Source: Pseudomonas putida | GTDB lineage: Bacteria > Pseudomonadota > Gammaproteobacteria > Pseudomonadales > Pseudomonadaceae | Reading direction: 5' to 3' | Assembly: GCF_001941965.1 (NCBI RefSeq) | Contig: NZ_MKZO01000020.1 | Span: 1-64,000 of the forward strand | DNA: 64,000 bases | Shown: positions 49,538 through 58,653 of the stretch, piece after piece | Position numbering within the stretch: the first letter of the stretch is position 1 | How the letters are laid out: every line of letters starts with the position of its first letter | Translations under genes and position numbers: made by a program | Notes under the pieces: model-generated | Told to the model about the DNA's origin: nothing | Database searches by the model: none | The model's input: the letters and a program-made list of their open reading frames with translations, nothing else

Positions 49538-50305
49538 TCAACGGCCTTTTCTCATTAACCGCTCCACGACGGCAAAGGCATTGTCCGCAGGGTCTGGCCG
49601 ATCGCTTTCGTAGTGGTTGCGCGCCAACGCAGCGAACGCAGCCTCGACGGCTTTTTCCTTGGGATTGCGATCGATGAAGGATTTGCGCGGATGATGGGTT
49701 TCCCACGCAGAATCGTCCTGAGTGCGGGAGATCCTGTAGCTACCGCCATTGGCAAGGTGATTGTCGATTTCATAGCGGCGCCATTCGCGCATGGCCTGGC
49801 CATCGATCGGCGCCGGGCCACGCTCGATCAGCCAGGCGACCAGGCTGAGGAACTGGCCGTGGGAGAACACCAGGATGGCCTGTGCCGGATGGGCTGCCAG
49901 TCGATCGAGGAAGGCGCTGGCGCGCCCGGTGAGCTGCAGAAATGACTCGGCACCTTCGCCGTCGACGTAGGCCGGATCTGCGTCCGCCCAGTACTGATCG
50001 ACCCACTGCTTGCGTTGAGCGACCGTGGTATCGACGCACCTGGCCGGTGCGAGATAGGTGAACTCTTCGATGGGCCAGGTCTCGACCGGCACGTCAGGAA
50101 ACCGCGAGGCGGTGACCGCGGCGGTGTCCTGGGCTCGCAAAAAGGGCGAGACAATGATCAGGTCGGGGGCCTGGGTGATGGACTGCGCGATGTCCCGGGC
50201 CTGTTCACGTCCTTTGTCCGTCAGCGGGATAGTGGCGTGGTCACGGGAGGCGGCGCCGGCGTTGGCGGCGCTTTGTCCATGGCGTAGGAGTCGAATGTTC
50301 TTCAT
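49538..50305 (-). CDS. Histidine phosphatase family protein
   Basis: A 255-residue member of the phosphoglycerate-mutase-like superfamily. The catalytic RHG is LLRHGQSAANAG (His8), and the partner His is in ILVFSHGQFLS. Broad-specificity phosphatase activity on small phosphates is expected. It is followed by REP pair 4. No operon partner is evident. Confidence 0.85.
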   Translation of the reverse strand: MKNIRLLRHGQSAANAGAASRDHATIPLTDKGREQARDIAQSITQAPDLIIVSPFLRAQDTAAVTASRFPDVPVETWPIEEFTYLAPARCVDTTVAQRKQWVDQYWADADPAYVDGEGAESFLQLTGRASAFLDRLAAHPAQAILVFSHGQFLSLVAWLIERGPAPIDGQAMREWRRYEIDNHLANGGSYRISRTQDDSAWETHHPRKSFIDRNPKEKAVEAAFAALARNHYESDRPDPADNAFAVVERLMRKGR

Positions 50306-50392
50306 GGATCTTTGACACTTTTGAAATGGAAAAGAGTGCGAATTCAGTGCTGGAGTACAAAAGTGCTCCTGGCCTTTGACACGGTAATAGCG

Positions 50393-50421
50393 AAACCCGC
50401 CCGGATCACGCCGGGCGGGTT
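50393..50421 (-). terminator. Rho-independent-type terminator of the tail-collar gene
   Basis: AACCCGCCCGG (50394-50404) pairs perfectly with CCGGGCGGGTT (50411-50421) across a 6-base loop. On the minus strand it follows the tail-collar stop at 50444, with a short T-run after the stem. Confidence 0.75.
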
Positions 50422-50443
50422 GCTCTGCCAGCCTCAGGATGAC

Positions 50444-51991
50444 TCAGACGGTGGCCGTCGCATACTTGATGTAGTAAAGAATGTTGGCGTTCAGCGGCCG
50501 GGTTTCGGCGTCTCCGCCCCCGACCACCGGCGTCTGGGCACCATCCCATTCCGCCACGCTGCTGCAGAGAATGGCGGCAGCGGTATCCGCGTCATCCGTG
50601 GGCATGTGATCGACCGGGCCGGTGATATCGCCAGCCTTTGGCCGCCCGGTGGCGCCGCCTTGTCGCGAGCCGACATTGGGGCCGCAATCTCCCCCGGAGG
50701 CTGCCGACGTGCGTGAAGTGGCGTCAGGGTCGCGGCCCTGGCCGTGGTCGGCGCCCCGGAGGAAATAGCCTCGATAGTCGGGTACGTTGAAGTTGCTGAT
50801 CCCATCTCCACCATTGGCATCGGCGATGGCGAAGCCGAGATACTGATACTGGTCGCTGTTGGGGTAACTGGCTCCGTCGCAGGGGAGCCACTGTGTCGCT
50901 GGCGGCGCCACGTTACCCGCGAAGCCGATGATTGCACCGATGGGGAAAAGGTCCGGGGTATTCGGGACACTGCCTTGCAGCAGGTAGTAGTCAACGGCAA
51001 CGTTGACCGGGCGCGTCTCCTTGTCGCCGCCACTGGCGGTGAATGAAACGGTCACGCTGTTCTGGTTCCATTCGGCGTTGTCGTGGCCGGCGCAATGGTC
51101 CGAGGTTTTTTCCGAGTTGCCCAGGTTGATCGACAGGGTGAACGGGTTGACCGGCGCCGCCGTTGCCCAATCCTGGATCGAGCCCACTGCGTTGCCCGTT
51201 GCACCACCGACCGCCATGGCGGTGCGGCCCGATGCATCGGGATCACGCTTAGTGCCGTTGTCAGCTCCGCGCAGGAAGCGCCCGCGGTAGTCCGGCAGGT
51301 TGAATGCGGAGCCGTCGCCGCCGTGTGCGGTGCCGATGTCCTGGTAGAGCTCTGGATACAGATTTATCGGGAGCCGGCTTCCGTCGCACAACAGGTAGGA
51401 CTGCCGCAGGATCATGCTGCCCGAGCTGCTGGTGCCGGCAAAGGCAACCACCACGCCGGTTGGCATACTGCCGCCGTCGACGATCTTGATGATGTAGTTG
51501 ACGTAGGCATTGATCGGCCGGGTCTCGGCGTCGCCGCCACCGTTCGAGTAAAAGGTCTGGCCGCCGCCGGGTTCGAGCATGTCCGCGTTGGTGCCGCTGT
51601 AGGCACGATGGTCATCCGTGGGCACGTGCGGCACCAGGGCCTGGAACGGCGTGTTCGGCGTGGCGGTGGCAAAGGCCTGCACGCTGCCGACCCGTGCACC
51701 CGTCGCCGCGCCGCTGCGCGGGGACTTGCGGTCGCTGGCACCCTTGTCGACGGTGCCGCTCGGGTCGACGCCGCGCAGGAAATAGCCTTGATAGTCCGGC
51801 AGGTTGAAGCGGGTATTGCCGTCGCCACCGTTGCAGGTGCCGATGGCCGCGAACAGTGCCGGGTAGTCTGAAATCTGCAACTCGCTGCCGTCACAGATGG
51901 ACCACCCCATTTCGTTGAGCTGGTTGTTGCCGAGGTTGCCGGCATAAGGCAGAACAGCGCCGACCGGAACGGAAATATCCTTGCTTTGCAT
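50444..51991 (-). CDS. Triple tail-collar-domain protein
   Basis: A 515-residue protein built from three tandem phage tail-collar/microcystin-dependent-like modules. They begin about residues 8 (PVGAVLPYAG), 176 (PTGVVVAFAG) and 349 (PIGAIIGFAG). Each has the NLPDYxGxFLRGxD signature and ends in GGDxETRPxNxxxxY. Such domains occur at phage fibre tips and in surface or phage-derived proteins. ATG 51991 follows AAGGAG. No other phage gene is nearby, so it is a free-standing or recruited protein. No signal peptide is seen. Confidence 0.85.
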   Translation of the reverse strand: MQSKDISVPVGAVLPYAGNLGNNQLNEMGWSICDGSELQISDYPALFAAIGTCNGGDGNTRFNLPDYQGYFLRGVDPSGTVDKGASDRKSPRSGAATGARVGSVQAFATATPNTPFQALVPHVPTDDHRAYSGTNADMLEPGGGQTFYSNGGGDAETRPINAYVNYIIKIVDGGSMPTGVVVAFAGTSSSGSMILRQSYLLCDGSRLPINLYPELYQDIGTAHGGDGSAFNLPDYRGRFLRGADNGTKRDPDASGRTAMAVGGATGNAVGSIQDWATAAPVNPFTLSINLGNSEKTSDHCAGHDNAEWNQNSVTVSFTASGGDKETRPVNVAVDYYLLQGSVPNTPDLFPIGAIIGFAGNVAPPATQWLPCDGASYPNSDQYQYLGFAIADANGGDGISNFNVPDYRGYFLRGADHGQGRDPDATSRTSAASGGDCGPNVGSRQGGATGRPKAGDITGPVDHMPTDDADTAAAILCSSVAEWDGAQTPVVGGGDAETRPLNANILYYIKYATATV

Positions 51992-52462
51992 AGGTTGCTC
52001 CTTTAAATGAGGACGGCACCTGCCATCCGTTACGTCAACGCGGGCCTGTGGAAGTACGAACGCCTTCGGCATAGGCAAACTGGATGAAAAGGGTCAGCAG
52101 CCCTTTACGGCAGTGGGCGAAGGAGGCCAGTCTGCACTCGGTAATGGCACTTGGATATCACTGAAAATGGGTAAAAAGCTCACTATGGAGTGCATCATCC
52201 GGGTAGCGGTCAGTGGCGATGCAGTGGCGACCAGGGCAACATTGATGGCTGAACATCTTGAAAAACCTCAGTGCTCGCGGCACTGAAAGTCGGTTTCCCT
52301 CAATTTCAGACAGAACCTGGAGAGCGCAGCGGGGATTGATTGCTGGCTTCTTGACATTGTCCTGACGAACACCTTAGCTCTTGATGAAGCCCGTCATCCG
52401 GACGACGGGCCGGGGTGGATGAACGTCTTTCGGAACCCTCGAATTTCAATGGACTGGAAGTG
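51992..52462. other. Intergenic region between tail-collar and membrane-protein genes
   Basis: About 470 bases. I find no credible gene. It holds the promoters of the two divergent genes. A GC hairpin (GCCCGTC / GACGGGC, 52389-52410) is not followed by a T-run. Confidence 0.5.
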
Positions 52463-52939
52463 ATGACAATAACAATCAACAAGATTGACAGCCTCTGGTT
52501 CCTACTGATTTCCACCTTCGTTCCGCTGCTGGTAATCATTTATGGCGACTACCTCTATGCAGGGCTGTGGTATTACCTTGTCATTCCTTTAGCGGCCTGG
52601 CTGGTGGCGGTTTTTTTCTACTCGGGAAGCGGATTTCTAAGCGGATTGGCCATTGCACTGGCGCTGGAATACTTGTTGTTCTGGCAGATGAACTGGCGCG
52701 CCGATCACCAGGAGGGGCTGCTGGGCCTGGTGCATCTTTTCTCAGTGCCCGGTGTGCTGCTGGGCGTGATCTATGCGGCCCGGTTGCTGAAGCGCAAGCC
52801 TCCAAAGTCCTGGCTGGCCGTATTGCTCATATCCTGCGCGAGCGTGTTGGCGGGATTCACCCTGATGCAGATCTTCTTCTTCGTGTTTTCTTATTTGCAG
52901 GCCGGGTTTTGGTTGTTGGTGTTCAGGTTGGTGGGGTAG
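52463..52939 (+). CDS. Small membrane protein, unknown
   Basis: A 158-residue protein with four to five hydrophobic segments (about 10-28, 32-50, 55-72, 83-102, 115-150). ATG 52463 has a GGAAG site. AT content is higher than in neighbours. No family was recognised. A short charged loop (QMNWRADHQEG) separates helices. It stands alone. Confidence 0.6.
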   Translation: MTITINKIDSLWFLLISTFVPLLVIIYGDYLYAGLWYYLVIPLAAWLVAVFFYSGSGFLSGLAIALALEYLLFWQMNWRADHQEGLLGLVHLFSVPGVLLGVIYAARLLKRKPPKSWLAVLLISCASVLAGFTLMQIFFFVFSYLQAGFWLLVFRLVG

Positions 52940-53037
52940 GGCACTACAGAGTCAGGCAGGTCCGGTTGAACGTCGGATCTCCAGGCAGCTTGATCCCGTC
53001 GATCATGCACGGCGCCCCTGTTGTTCCCGTCGCAGGC

Positions 53038-53643
53038 TTAAAAGGAAGGCGGGGTAATTACCCAGATCACCACCGCGTCGACGTTGCCAGGGTTGCCGTA
53101 ACGGTGCGGTTCCTGGCTCGAGAAACTGAAGCTGTCACCTTCGTTCAGCTGGAAATACCGCTCACCGACCCATAGCTCGAATTGTCCGGACAGCAGATAC
53201 CCGGCTTCCTCGCCTTCATGGCTGTAGCTTTCCTCGCTGTAGGTGCCCGGGGGAAAGCGCGAATGCAGGATCTCAAGCTCGCGGTTGGGCTGCGGGGTGA
53301 GCAACTGGTCGACGATGCCGTCTTCGTAGTGCACGCTGAGCCGGCTGTTCTTGCGCACCACGTAGCCTTCATCCTCCGGGGCGGTGTTGGCTTCGCTGGC
53401 GAAGAACCACTGGATGGTCACCCCCAGGTTGCGGGCAATCTTGAACAGTGCCGGGATTGACGGGTAGGACAGGTTGCGCTCCAGCTGGCTGATGTAGCCG
53501 GCAGTCAGCTCGCTACGCTCGGCCAGCTCGGCCAGGGTCATGTTCCGGCGCTTGCGCAGGCCCCGAATGCGGCTGCCGAGAAACTGCGGCGCGCTGCCGC
53601 CGTCCTCGGCTGCGGGTGGCGCTTTGCTTTTGTGGCGGTTCAT
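53038..53643 (-). CDS. XRE-cupin transcriptional regulator
   Basis: A 201-residue regulator. The helix-turn-helix is RIRGLRKRRNMTLAELAERSELTAGYISQLERNLSYPSIPALFKIARNLGV. A cupin sensor follows, with EEAGYLLSGQFELWV and PHRYGNPGNVDAVVIWVITPPSF. This is the family that often controls amino acid, polyamine or betaine catabolism. It follows the flavin oxidoreductase gene in the same direction (45 bp), and the promoter region upstream carries an A/T-rich inverted repeat. It probably senses a catabolite of the cluster. Confidence 0.88.
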   Translation of the reverse strand: MNRHKSKAPPAAEDGGSAPQFLGSRIRGLRKRRNMTLAELAERSELTAGYISQLERNLSYPSIPALFKIARNLGVTIQWFFASEANTAPEDEGYVVRKNSRLSVHYEDGIVDQLLTPQPNRELEILHSRFPPGTYSEESYSHEGEEAGYLLSGQFELWVGERYFQLNEGDSFSFSSQEPHRYGNPGNVDAVVIWVITPPSF

Positions 53644-53688
53644 GGCGTTTTCCTGTCGGCCTTGCAAAGTCCCGGAGTATAAACAGGC

Positions 53689-55641
53689 TCACAAGCCGGC
53701 GGCGACCTTCAGCCCTTCATGGATCGCTTCCTCGACCGTGCGCGGGGCCAGACAGTCGCCGATGCGCTGTACCGGTACCAGGTCGCTGATCTGTCCGGCC
53801 AGGGTGTCCACCGGCTGATGACCCTGGCACAGCACCAGGGTGTCGATGTCCTCGAAGATCATCGCCTCGCCACTGGCGGTGTGCTGCAGATAGACGGTGT
53901 TGTCGTCGCAGCCGTAGAGGCGGGCATAGGGGGTGATCGGGATGCCCAGCTTGTGCAGCTCACCAGCCAGTTGGTCGCGCACGTACAGTGGCAGGCTCTC
54001 GCCGCAGTGGGTGCCATTGACCGCCAGTTGCACCTGGTGGCCGGCGCGCACCAGACGCTCGGCGATGCCGGGGCCGATCCAGTCGCAACGCCAGTCCACG
54101 ACCATCACCGAACGGCCGAGCCTCACCTCGTCGCGCAGCACCTGCCAGGCGTCTACCACCTGCAGTTCGCCGCCACGTTCGAACACCGGCCAGTAAGGCT
54201 CCGCTCCGGTGGCGATGATCACTTCATCCGGACGCTCGCGCTCGACCAGGGCCCGGTCGACCCGGGTGTTGCGCACCACCTCGACGCCGGCGAGTTGCAT
54301 TTCCCGTTGCAGGTTGGTGCTGGCGCCACCGAATTCGCTGCGCCGGGGCAGTAACTGCGCCAGCAACACCTGGCCACCCAATTGTGCGCTGGCCTCATAC
54401 AGCGTCACCCGGTGTCCGCGGGCCGCGGCCACGGCGGCCGCCTTCATTCCGGCAGGCCCGCCGCCGACCACCATCACGCGTTTGCGCACACTGGCGGGCG
54501 GTAGTTGGCCATATTGCTGCTCGCGGCCGGTTTCCGGGTGCTGGATGCAGGAGATCGGCAAGCCCCGGTGGAAATGGCCGATGCACGCCTGGTTGCAGGC
54601 AATGCAGGCGCGTACGTCCTCGACGCGGCCGCTGTCGGTCTTGTTCGGCATCTGCGGGTCACAGATCAGCGCGCGGGTCATGCCGCAGACATCGGCCTGG
54701 CCGCGGGCAAGGATCAGCTCGGCTTCCTGGGGCTGGTTGATGCGACCGGTGACGAACAGCGGAATTTGCAGGCGTGATTTGAAGGTACCGGCTTCCCGGG
54801 CCAGGTAGGCCGCCTCGATGGCCATGGGCGGCACGATGTGAATGGCGCCCCCCAGCGACGCCGAGGTGCCGGCCACGATATGGATGTAATCCACATGGCT
54901 TTGCAAGGCTTGCACGGCAGCCAGGGATTCGTCTTCGGTCAGGCCTTGGGCATCGCGCTCGTCGGCGCTGATGCGCAGGCCGACGATGAACTGCTCGTCA
55001 GTGCTGGCGCGCACGGCGGCGATGATTTCCCGCAAAAAGCGCAGTCGCTGTTCGAGGTCGCCGTTGTAACCGTCGGTGCGGCGGTTCACCCGGGGGTTGA
55101 GGAACTGTGCCGGCAGGTAGCCGTGGCTGGCGACTATCTCGACGCCGTCGATGCCTGCCTGGTGCAGGCGCCGCGCGGCGGCGGCGTAGCCGGCGACGAT
55201 CTCGTCGATCATCGCCTGGTCCAGCTCCCGAGGCATCACCCGGAAGCGTTCGTTGGGTACCGCCGAGGCGGAATAGGCCACCGCCAGCAGGCCGTCGGCC
55301 GACTCCATGATCTCGCGCCCCGGGTGGAAGACCTGGGACAGCACCACGGTGCCGTGGGCATGGCAGACCTCAGCCAGGGCGCGGTAGCCCTCGATGCAGG
55401 TGTCGTCGGTGGCCATCAGCACGTGGGAGGTGTAGCGGGCGCTGTCGTGCACCCCGGCCACCTGCAACACGATCAGGCCGACACCGCCTTCGGCACGGGC
55501 CTTGTGGTAGGCGATCAGCCGCGCGTTGACCAGGTTGTCGGTGGGCATCGAGGTGTCGTGTCCGCTGGACATGATGCGGTTTTTCAGACGCTTGCCACGG
55601 ATCTGCAGCGGTTCGAACAGGTGCGTGTAGGCGGTCGACAT
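53689..55641 (-). CDS. FMN/FAD, 4Fe-4S oxidoreductase (N-methyl demethylase type)
   Basis: A 650-residue flavoprotein of the Old-Yellow-Enzyme/trimethylamine-dehydrogenase/2,4-dienoyl-CoA-reductase type. The N-terminal FMN TIM barrel (about 1-370) is followed by an iron-sulfur motif CIACNQACIGHFHRGLPISC (Cx2Cx3Cx11C) and an FAD/NAD half (VMVVGGGPAGMKAAAVAA). StcD-like N-methylproline or dimethylglycine demethylases share this layout, so demethylation of a small N-methyl compound is likely. It leads the regulator gene and diverges from the binding-protein gene. Confidence 0.85.
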   Translation of the reverse strand: MSTAYTHLFEPLQIRGKRLKNRIMSSGHDTSMPTDNLVNARLIAYHKARAEGGVGLIVLQVAGVHDSARYTSHVLMATDDTCIEGYRALAEVCHAHGTVVLSQVFHPGREIMESADGLLAVAYSASAVPNERFRVMPRELDQAMIDEIVAGYAAAARRLHQAGIDGVEIVASHGYLPAQFLNPRVNRRTDGYNGDLEQRLRFLREIIAAVRASTDEQFIVGLRISADERDAQGLTEDESLAAVQALQSHVDYIHIVAGTSASLGGAIHIVPPMAIEAAYLAREAGTFKSRLQIPLFVTGRINQPQEAELILARGQADVCGMTRALICDPQMPNKTDSGRVEDVRACIACNQACIGHFHRGLPISCIQHPETGREQQYGQLPPASVRKRVMVVGGGPAGMKAAAVAAARGHRVTLYEASAQLGGQVLLAQLLPRRSEFGGASTNLQREMQLAGVEVVRNTRVDRALVERERPDEVIIATGAEPYWPVFERGGELQVVDAWQVLRDEVRLGRSVMVVDWRCDWIGPGIAERLVRAGHQVQLAVNGTHCGESLPLYVRDQLAGELHKLGIPITPYARLYGCDDNTVYLQHTASGEAMIFEDIDTLVLCQGHQPVDTLAGQISDLVPVQRIGDCLAPRTVEEAIHEGLKVAAGL

Positions 55642-55692
55642 GCGGTCAGGCTCCGGCTTGTTATTGTTGTTTTTCCATAAAAGTGTACCTTC

Positions 55693-55719
55693 AGTAAAAA
55701 ATCAACTTGTTTTTTTACT
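55693..55719. promoter_or_regulatory. Inverted repeat AGTAAAAAA / TTTTTTACT
   Basis: A perfect 9-bp inverted repeat (55693-55701 and 55711-55719) with a 9-base spacer sits in the divergent promoter region of the oxidoreductase and the binding-protein genes. It is a candidate operator for the cluster's XRE-cupin regulator. Confidence 0.45.
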
Positions 55720-55792
55720 TGTCGAGCACTAGCTTCGATAGCACCCCCGCCTCAGGGGCGAACCTCAGAAAAACAATAACGAGGGTACTTCG

Positions 55793-56836
55793 ATGAGAGC
55801 TTTTGCACGTAAACCGGGCGTGTGCGCGTTGTGGTTGTGCCTCGGCCTGGGCACCGCCCAGGCGGCACCGGACATGGTCGTGGTGGGGTATGGCGGCGCC
55901 GGGCAGAAGGCCCAGGACGTGGCGTTCTTCCAGCCCTTCAGTGCCCAGGACAAGAGCAAGCTGATCCAGAGCGAATACAACGGCGAGATGGCCCGGATCA
56001 AGGTGATGGTCGATACCGGCAATGTCGACTGGGACGTCGTGCAGATCGAAGGCCCCGATTTGCTGCGTGGCTGCGATGAAGGCATGTACGAGCGCCTGGA
56101 CTGGAACCGCCTGGGGCGCAAGGACCAGTTGATTCCCGACGCCGCGCAAGACTGCGGTTCGGCGGCTCTGGTGTGGAGCGTGGCGATTGCCTACGACCAC
56201 GACAAGCTGGCCCAGGCGCCGACCTCCTGGGCGGACTTCTGGGATGTCAGGAAGTACCCGGGCAAGCGCGGCCTGCGCAAGCGTGCGGTGTACAACCTCG
56301 AATTCGCCTTGCTGGCCGATGGCGTCAAGGTCGAGGACGTCTACAAGGTGCTGGCGACGCCCGAGGGCGTGAACCGGGCGTTCGCCAAGCTGACTGAGCT
56401 CAAGCCCAACATCCAGTGGTGGGAAGCCGGCGCCCAGCCGCCGCAATGGCTGATGGCCGGTGACGTGGTGATGACGTCCACCTACAGCGGCCGCATCGCG
56501 GCAGCGGCGCAGAACGGCAGCCCGCTCGCGCTGGTGTGGCCGGGTAGCCTGTATGGCATGGATTACTGGGCGATCATCAAGGGCTCAAAACATGTGCAGC
56601 AGGCCGAGCGCCTGATCGCCTATGCCAACCAGCCGGAGGCACAGGTGCGTTACGTCGCGCAGATTCCCTACGGCCCGACCAACATCGAGGCGGCGGCGCA
56701 GCTTGATCCAACGCTGGCCAAATGGGTGCCGACCGCTAAGCAGAATCTGGAGGGGGCACTGGCGATGAATGTCGAATTCTGGGTCGACCATGGCGATGAA
56801 CTGGAAGAACGCTTCAACGCCTGGGCCAGCAAGTAA
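55793..56836 (+). CDS. Polyamine-type ABC solute-binding protein (no transporter beside it)
   Basis: A 347-residue periplasmic protein with a signal peptide ending TAQA. It has the PotD-type build: VVGYGGAGQKAQ at the N-terminus, VQIEGPDLL, a central WSVAIAYDHDKL and a C-terminal MDYWAIIKGSKHVQQAERLIAYAN. Putrescine/spermidine-like or other cationic ligands are plausible. No permease or ATPase genes flank it, so it must serve a transporter encoded elsewhere. It diverges from the demethylase and is followed by the aldolase after a GC hairpin. Confidence 0.85.
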   Translation: MRAFARKPGVCALWLCLGLGTAQAAPDMVVVGYGGAGQKAQDVAFFQPFSAQDKSKLIQSEYNGEMARIKVMVDTGNVDWDVVQIEGPDLLRGCDEGMYERLDWNRLGRKDQLIPDAAQDCGSAALVWSVAIAYDHDKLAQAPTSWADFWDVRKYPGKRGLRKRAVYNLEFALLADGVKVEDVYKVLATPEGVNRAFAKLTELKPNIQWWEAGAQPPQWLMAGDVVMTSTYSGRIAAAAQNGSPLALVWPGSLYGMDYWAIIKGSKHVQQAERLIAYANQPEAQVRYVAQIPYGPTNIEAAAQLDPTLAKWVPTAKQNLEGALAMNVEFWVDHGDELEERFNAWASK

Positions 56837-56844
56837 CCTGAAAC

Positions 56845-56870
56845 CGCCGGGCAGTTGCGCTTGCCCGGCG
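56845..56870 (+). terminator. Hairpin between binding protein and aldolase genes
   Basis: CGCCGGGCA and TGCCCGGCG form a perfect 9-bp stem (8-base loop) just after the binding-protein stop. With only a short CTCTT run after it, partial termination or mRNA protection seems likely, allowing higher expression of the binding protein than the aldolase. Confidence 0.5.
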
Positions 56871-56898
56871 CTCTTGAACCACCTGAGAGTTCCCCATC

Positions 56899-57651
56899 AT
56901 GAAATCCGAACGGCAATTGCGCGAGGAACTGGCCGCCTGCTACCGGCTGATCGCGCATTTTCGCATGAGCGACCTGATCTTCACCCATATCTCGGTGCGC
57001 CTGCCGGGGCCTGAACACCATTTCCTGATCAACCCCTACGGGCTGATGTTCGATGAAATCACCGCGTCCAGCCTGGTGAAGATCGACCTGGCCGGACATG
57101 CCGTCGAACCCTCGCCCTATCCGGTGAACCCGGCGGGGTTCGTTATCCATAGCGCGATCCACAGTGCCAGTGAAGACGCGCAATGCGTGCTGCACACCCA
57201 TACTCGCGCCGGTTGCGCGGTGGCGGCGCTGGAGTGCGGGTTGTTGCCGGTGAACCAGATGTCCATGGAGTTCTACGGCAAGGTCGCCTACCACGACTAC
57301 GAAGGTGTGGCGCTGGACATGGCCGAGCAGCAGCGGCTGGTGGCCGACCTGGGCAACAAGCCGGTAATGATCCTGCGCAACCATGGTTTGCTGGCGGTCG
57401 GACGCAGCGTGAGCGAGGCGTTCATGCGCATGTATTACCTGGAGAAGGCCTGCGAGATCCAGCTGGCGGCGCAGGCCAGTGGCAAGCTGGTGCTGCCGCC
57501 TCACGAGGTGTGCGCGCATACCGAGCGGCAGTTCAATGACCCGGGGCGGCCGCTGGAGGAGGGGCAACTGGCGGACCCGGACGGGATGCAACTGGCGTGG
57601 ACGGCGCTTTTACGGTTGCTGGAAAAGGTTGCGCCGGGGTATCGCGATTGA
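56899..57651 (+). CDS. Class II aldolase/adducin family protein
   Basis: A 250-residue zinc aldolase-like protein. The metal ligands are in VLHTHTRAG and NHGLLAVG. The N-terminus SDLIFTHISVRLPG is typical. Family members cleave fuculose-, ribulose- or rhamnulose-phosphates or act as decarboxylases. Here it follows a polyamine-type binding protein, so a catabolic lyase step is likely but its substrate is unknown. Confidence 0.85.
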   Translation: MKSERQLREELAACYRLIAHFRMSDLIFTHISVRLPGPEHHFLINPYGLMFDEITASSLVKIDLAGHAVEPSPYPVNPAGFVIHSAIHSASEDAQCVLHTHTRAGCAVAALECGLLPVNQMSMEFYGKVAYHDYEGVALDMAEQQRLVADLGNKPVMILRNHGLLAVGRSVSEAFMRMYYLEKACEIQLAAQASGKLVLPPHEVCAHTERQFNDPGRPLEEGQLADPDGMQLAWTALLRLLEKVAPGYRD

Positions 57652-58124
57652 ACACAGGCCGGTCGCGCAGAGAACCGTTCTTGAGCTCGGCGCGCCACCT
57701 GTGGGAGCGAGCTTGTCGGAGCGCCGAACCGTCGCGAAGGACCGCAAAGCGGTCCCAAAGCCATCCACCTAAGTGTGTCAGGAAGGGCGCGTACTCAGGT
57801 TTTACGACGGCTTCGCGGCCCTTCGCGAGCAAGCTCAGGGCCGGGGACACTGCCGGATCCGGGGTGGGGCTGAGGGCCTCATCGCTGGCAAGCCAGCTCC
57901 CACAGGGTTCTAGGTCAGTCGCAACATTTGTGCCCGGCGTGGACCTTGTGGGAGCTGGCTTGCCAGCGATTGCGGTAGTGAATTCACCATCTCAATCGCA
58001 GGTGAACCCGCACACAGGTCCCATGTAAATCAAAAAGTTACGATTTGTTCTATGAGAGCGGGTAACCCCGTTCCCACAAGGACCCTGCTAATGTGTTGTT
58101 CCACGAGGGCAGGCCTGTACAGGC
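57652..58124. repeat. Mosaic of REP elements, no gene
   Basis: About 470 bases with no credible gene. It contains the second-family element (57698-57753, complement of 19771-19827), two first-family REP cores (57881-57906; 57944-57970) in opposite orientation, and two degenerate copies (about 57989-58020 and 58056-58087). This is the densest REP cluster in the window, between the convergent aldolase and Rrf2 genes. Confidence 0.75.
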
Positions 58125-58565
58125 TCAGCCGAGCTCTGCCAGTTCCCTGGGCGTATCGAACGCCACGAACAACTGATCCGCCGTAATCGTCCCCAGATCC
58201 AGCCGCATGTTCTGCTCCAGCATCGCGAACAGTCGGGTGAACACCTCGTACACCTTGCAGTGATCCTCATGCCCGGCAAACGGATTGTCGATCTTCTCGG
58301 CGATCAGCGAACTTTCCTGCACCGCGTCATACACCTCGCGCAGGGTGATCAGCTGCGGCGCGCGCGCCAGCGTCACGCCGCCTTGCGCCCCGCGATAGGA
58401 GGTGAGGATGTTCGCCTTGACCATCTGCGACACCAGTCCGCGCACGCGGGTAGGGTGCACCTTGACCCACTTGGCGATGGTTTCGGTACGCAGCTTGTGC
58501 GGTGCGTTGGCCGCGACGAACGACAGGATGTACGAAGCCGTGATAAGGCGGGTCGACTGGCTCAT
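58125..58565 (-). CDS. Rrf2-family transcriptional regulator
   Basis: A 146-residue winged-helix regulator: STRLITASYILSFVAANAPHKLRTETIAKWVKVHPTRVRGLVSQMVKANILTSYRGAQGGVTLAR. Unlike IscR or NsrR it has a single cysteine, so an iron-sulfur cluster is unlikely and the YwnA/CymR-like branch is more probable. It is divergent from the ABC operon; a 25-bp near-perfect palindrome between them is its probable operator. The signal is unknown. Confidence 0.88.
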   Translation of the reverse strand: MSQSTRLITASYILSFVAANAPHKLRTETIAKWVKVHPTRVRGLVSQMVKANILTSYRGAQGGVTLARAPQLITLREVYDAVQESSLIAEKIDNPFAGHEDHCKVYEVFTRLFAMLEQNMRLDLGTITADQLFVAFDTPRELAELG

Positions 58566-58653
58566 GGAGGAAAAAGCTCCCTGCGAAAATGGAAATTCTA
58601 CACCGTTGAACGCCCGTCATCGGACGCTGGAAAACAGCTTGTCGGGCCGATAA

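Noticed and set aside
52389..52410. Terminator hairpin before the small membrane protein
   Set aside because: The stem is good but no T-run follows in either direction and no gene ends nearby.
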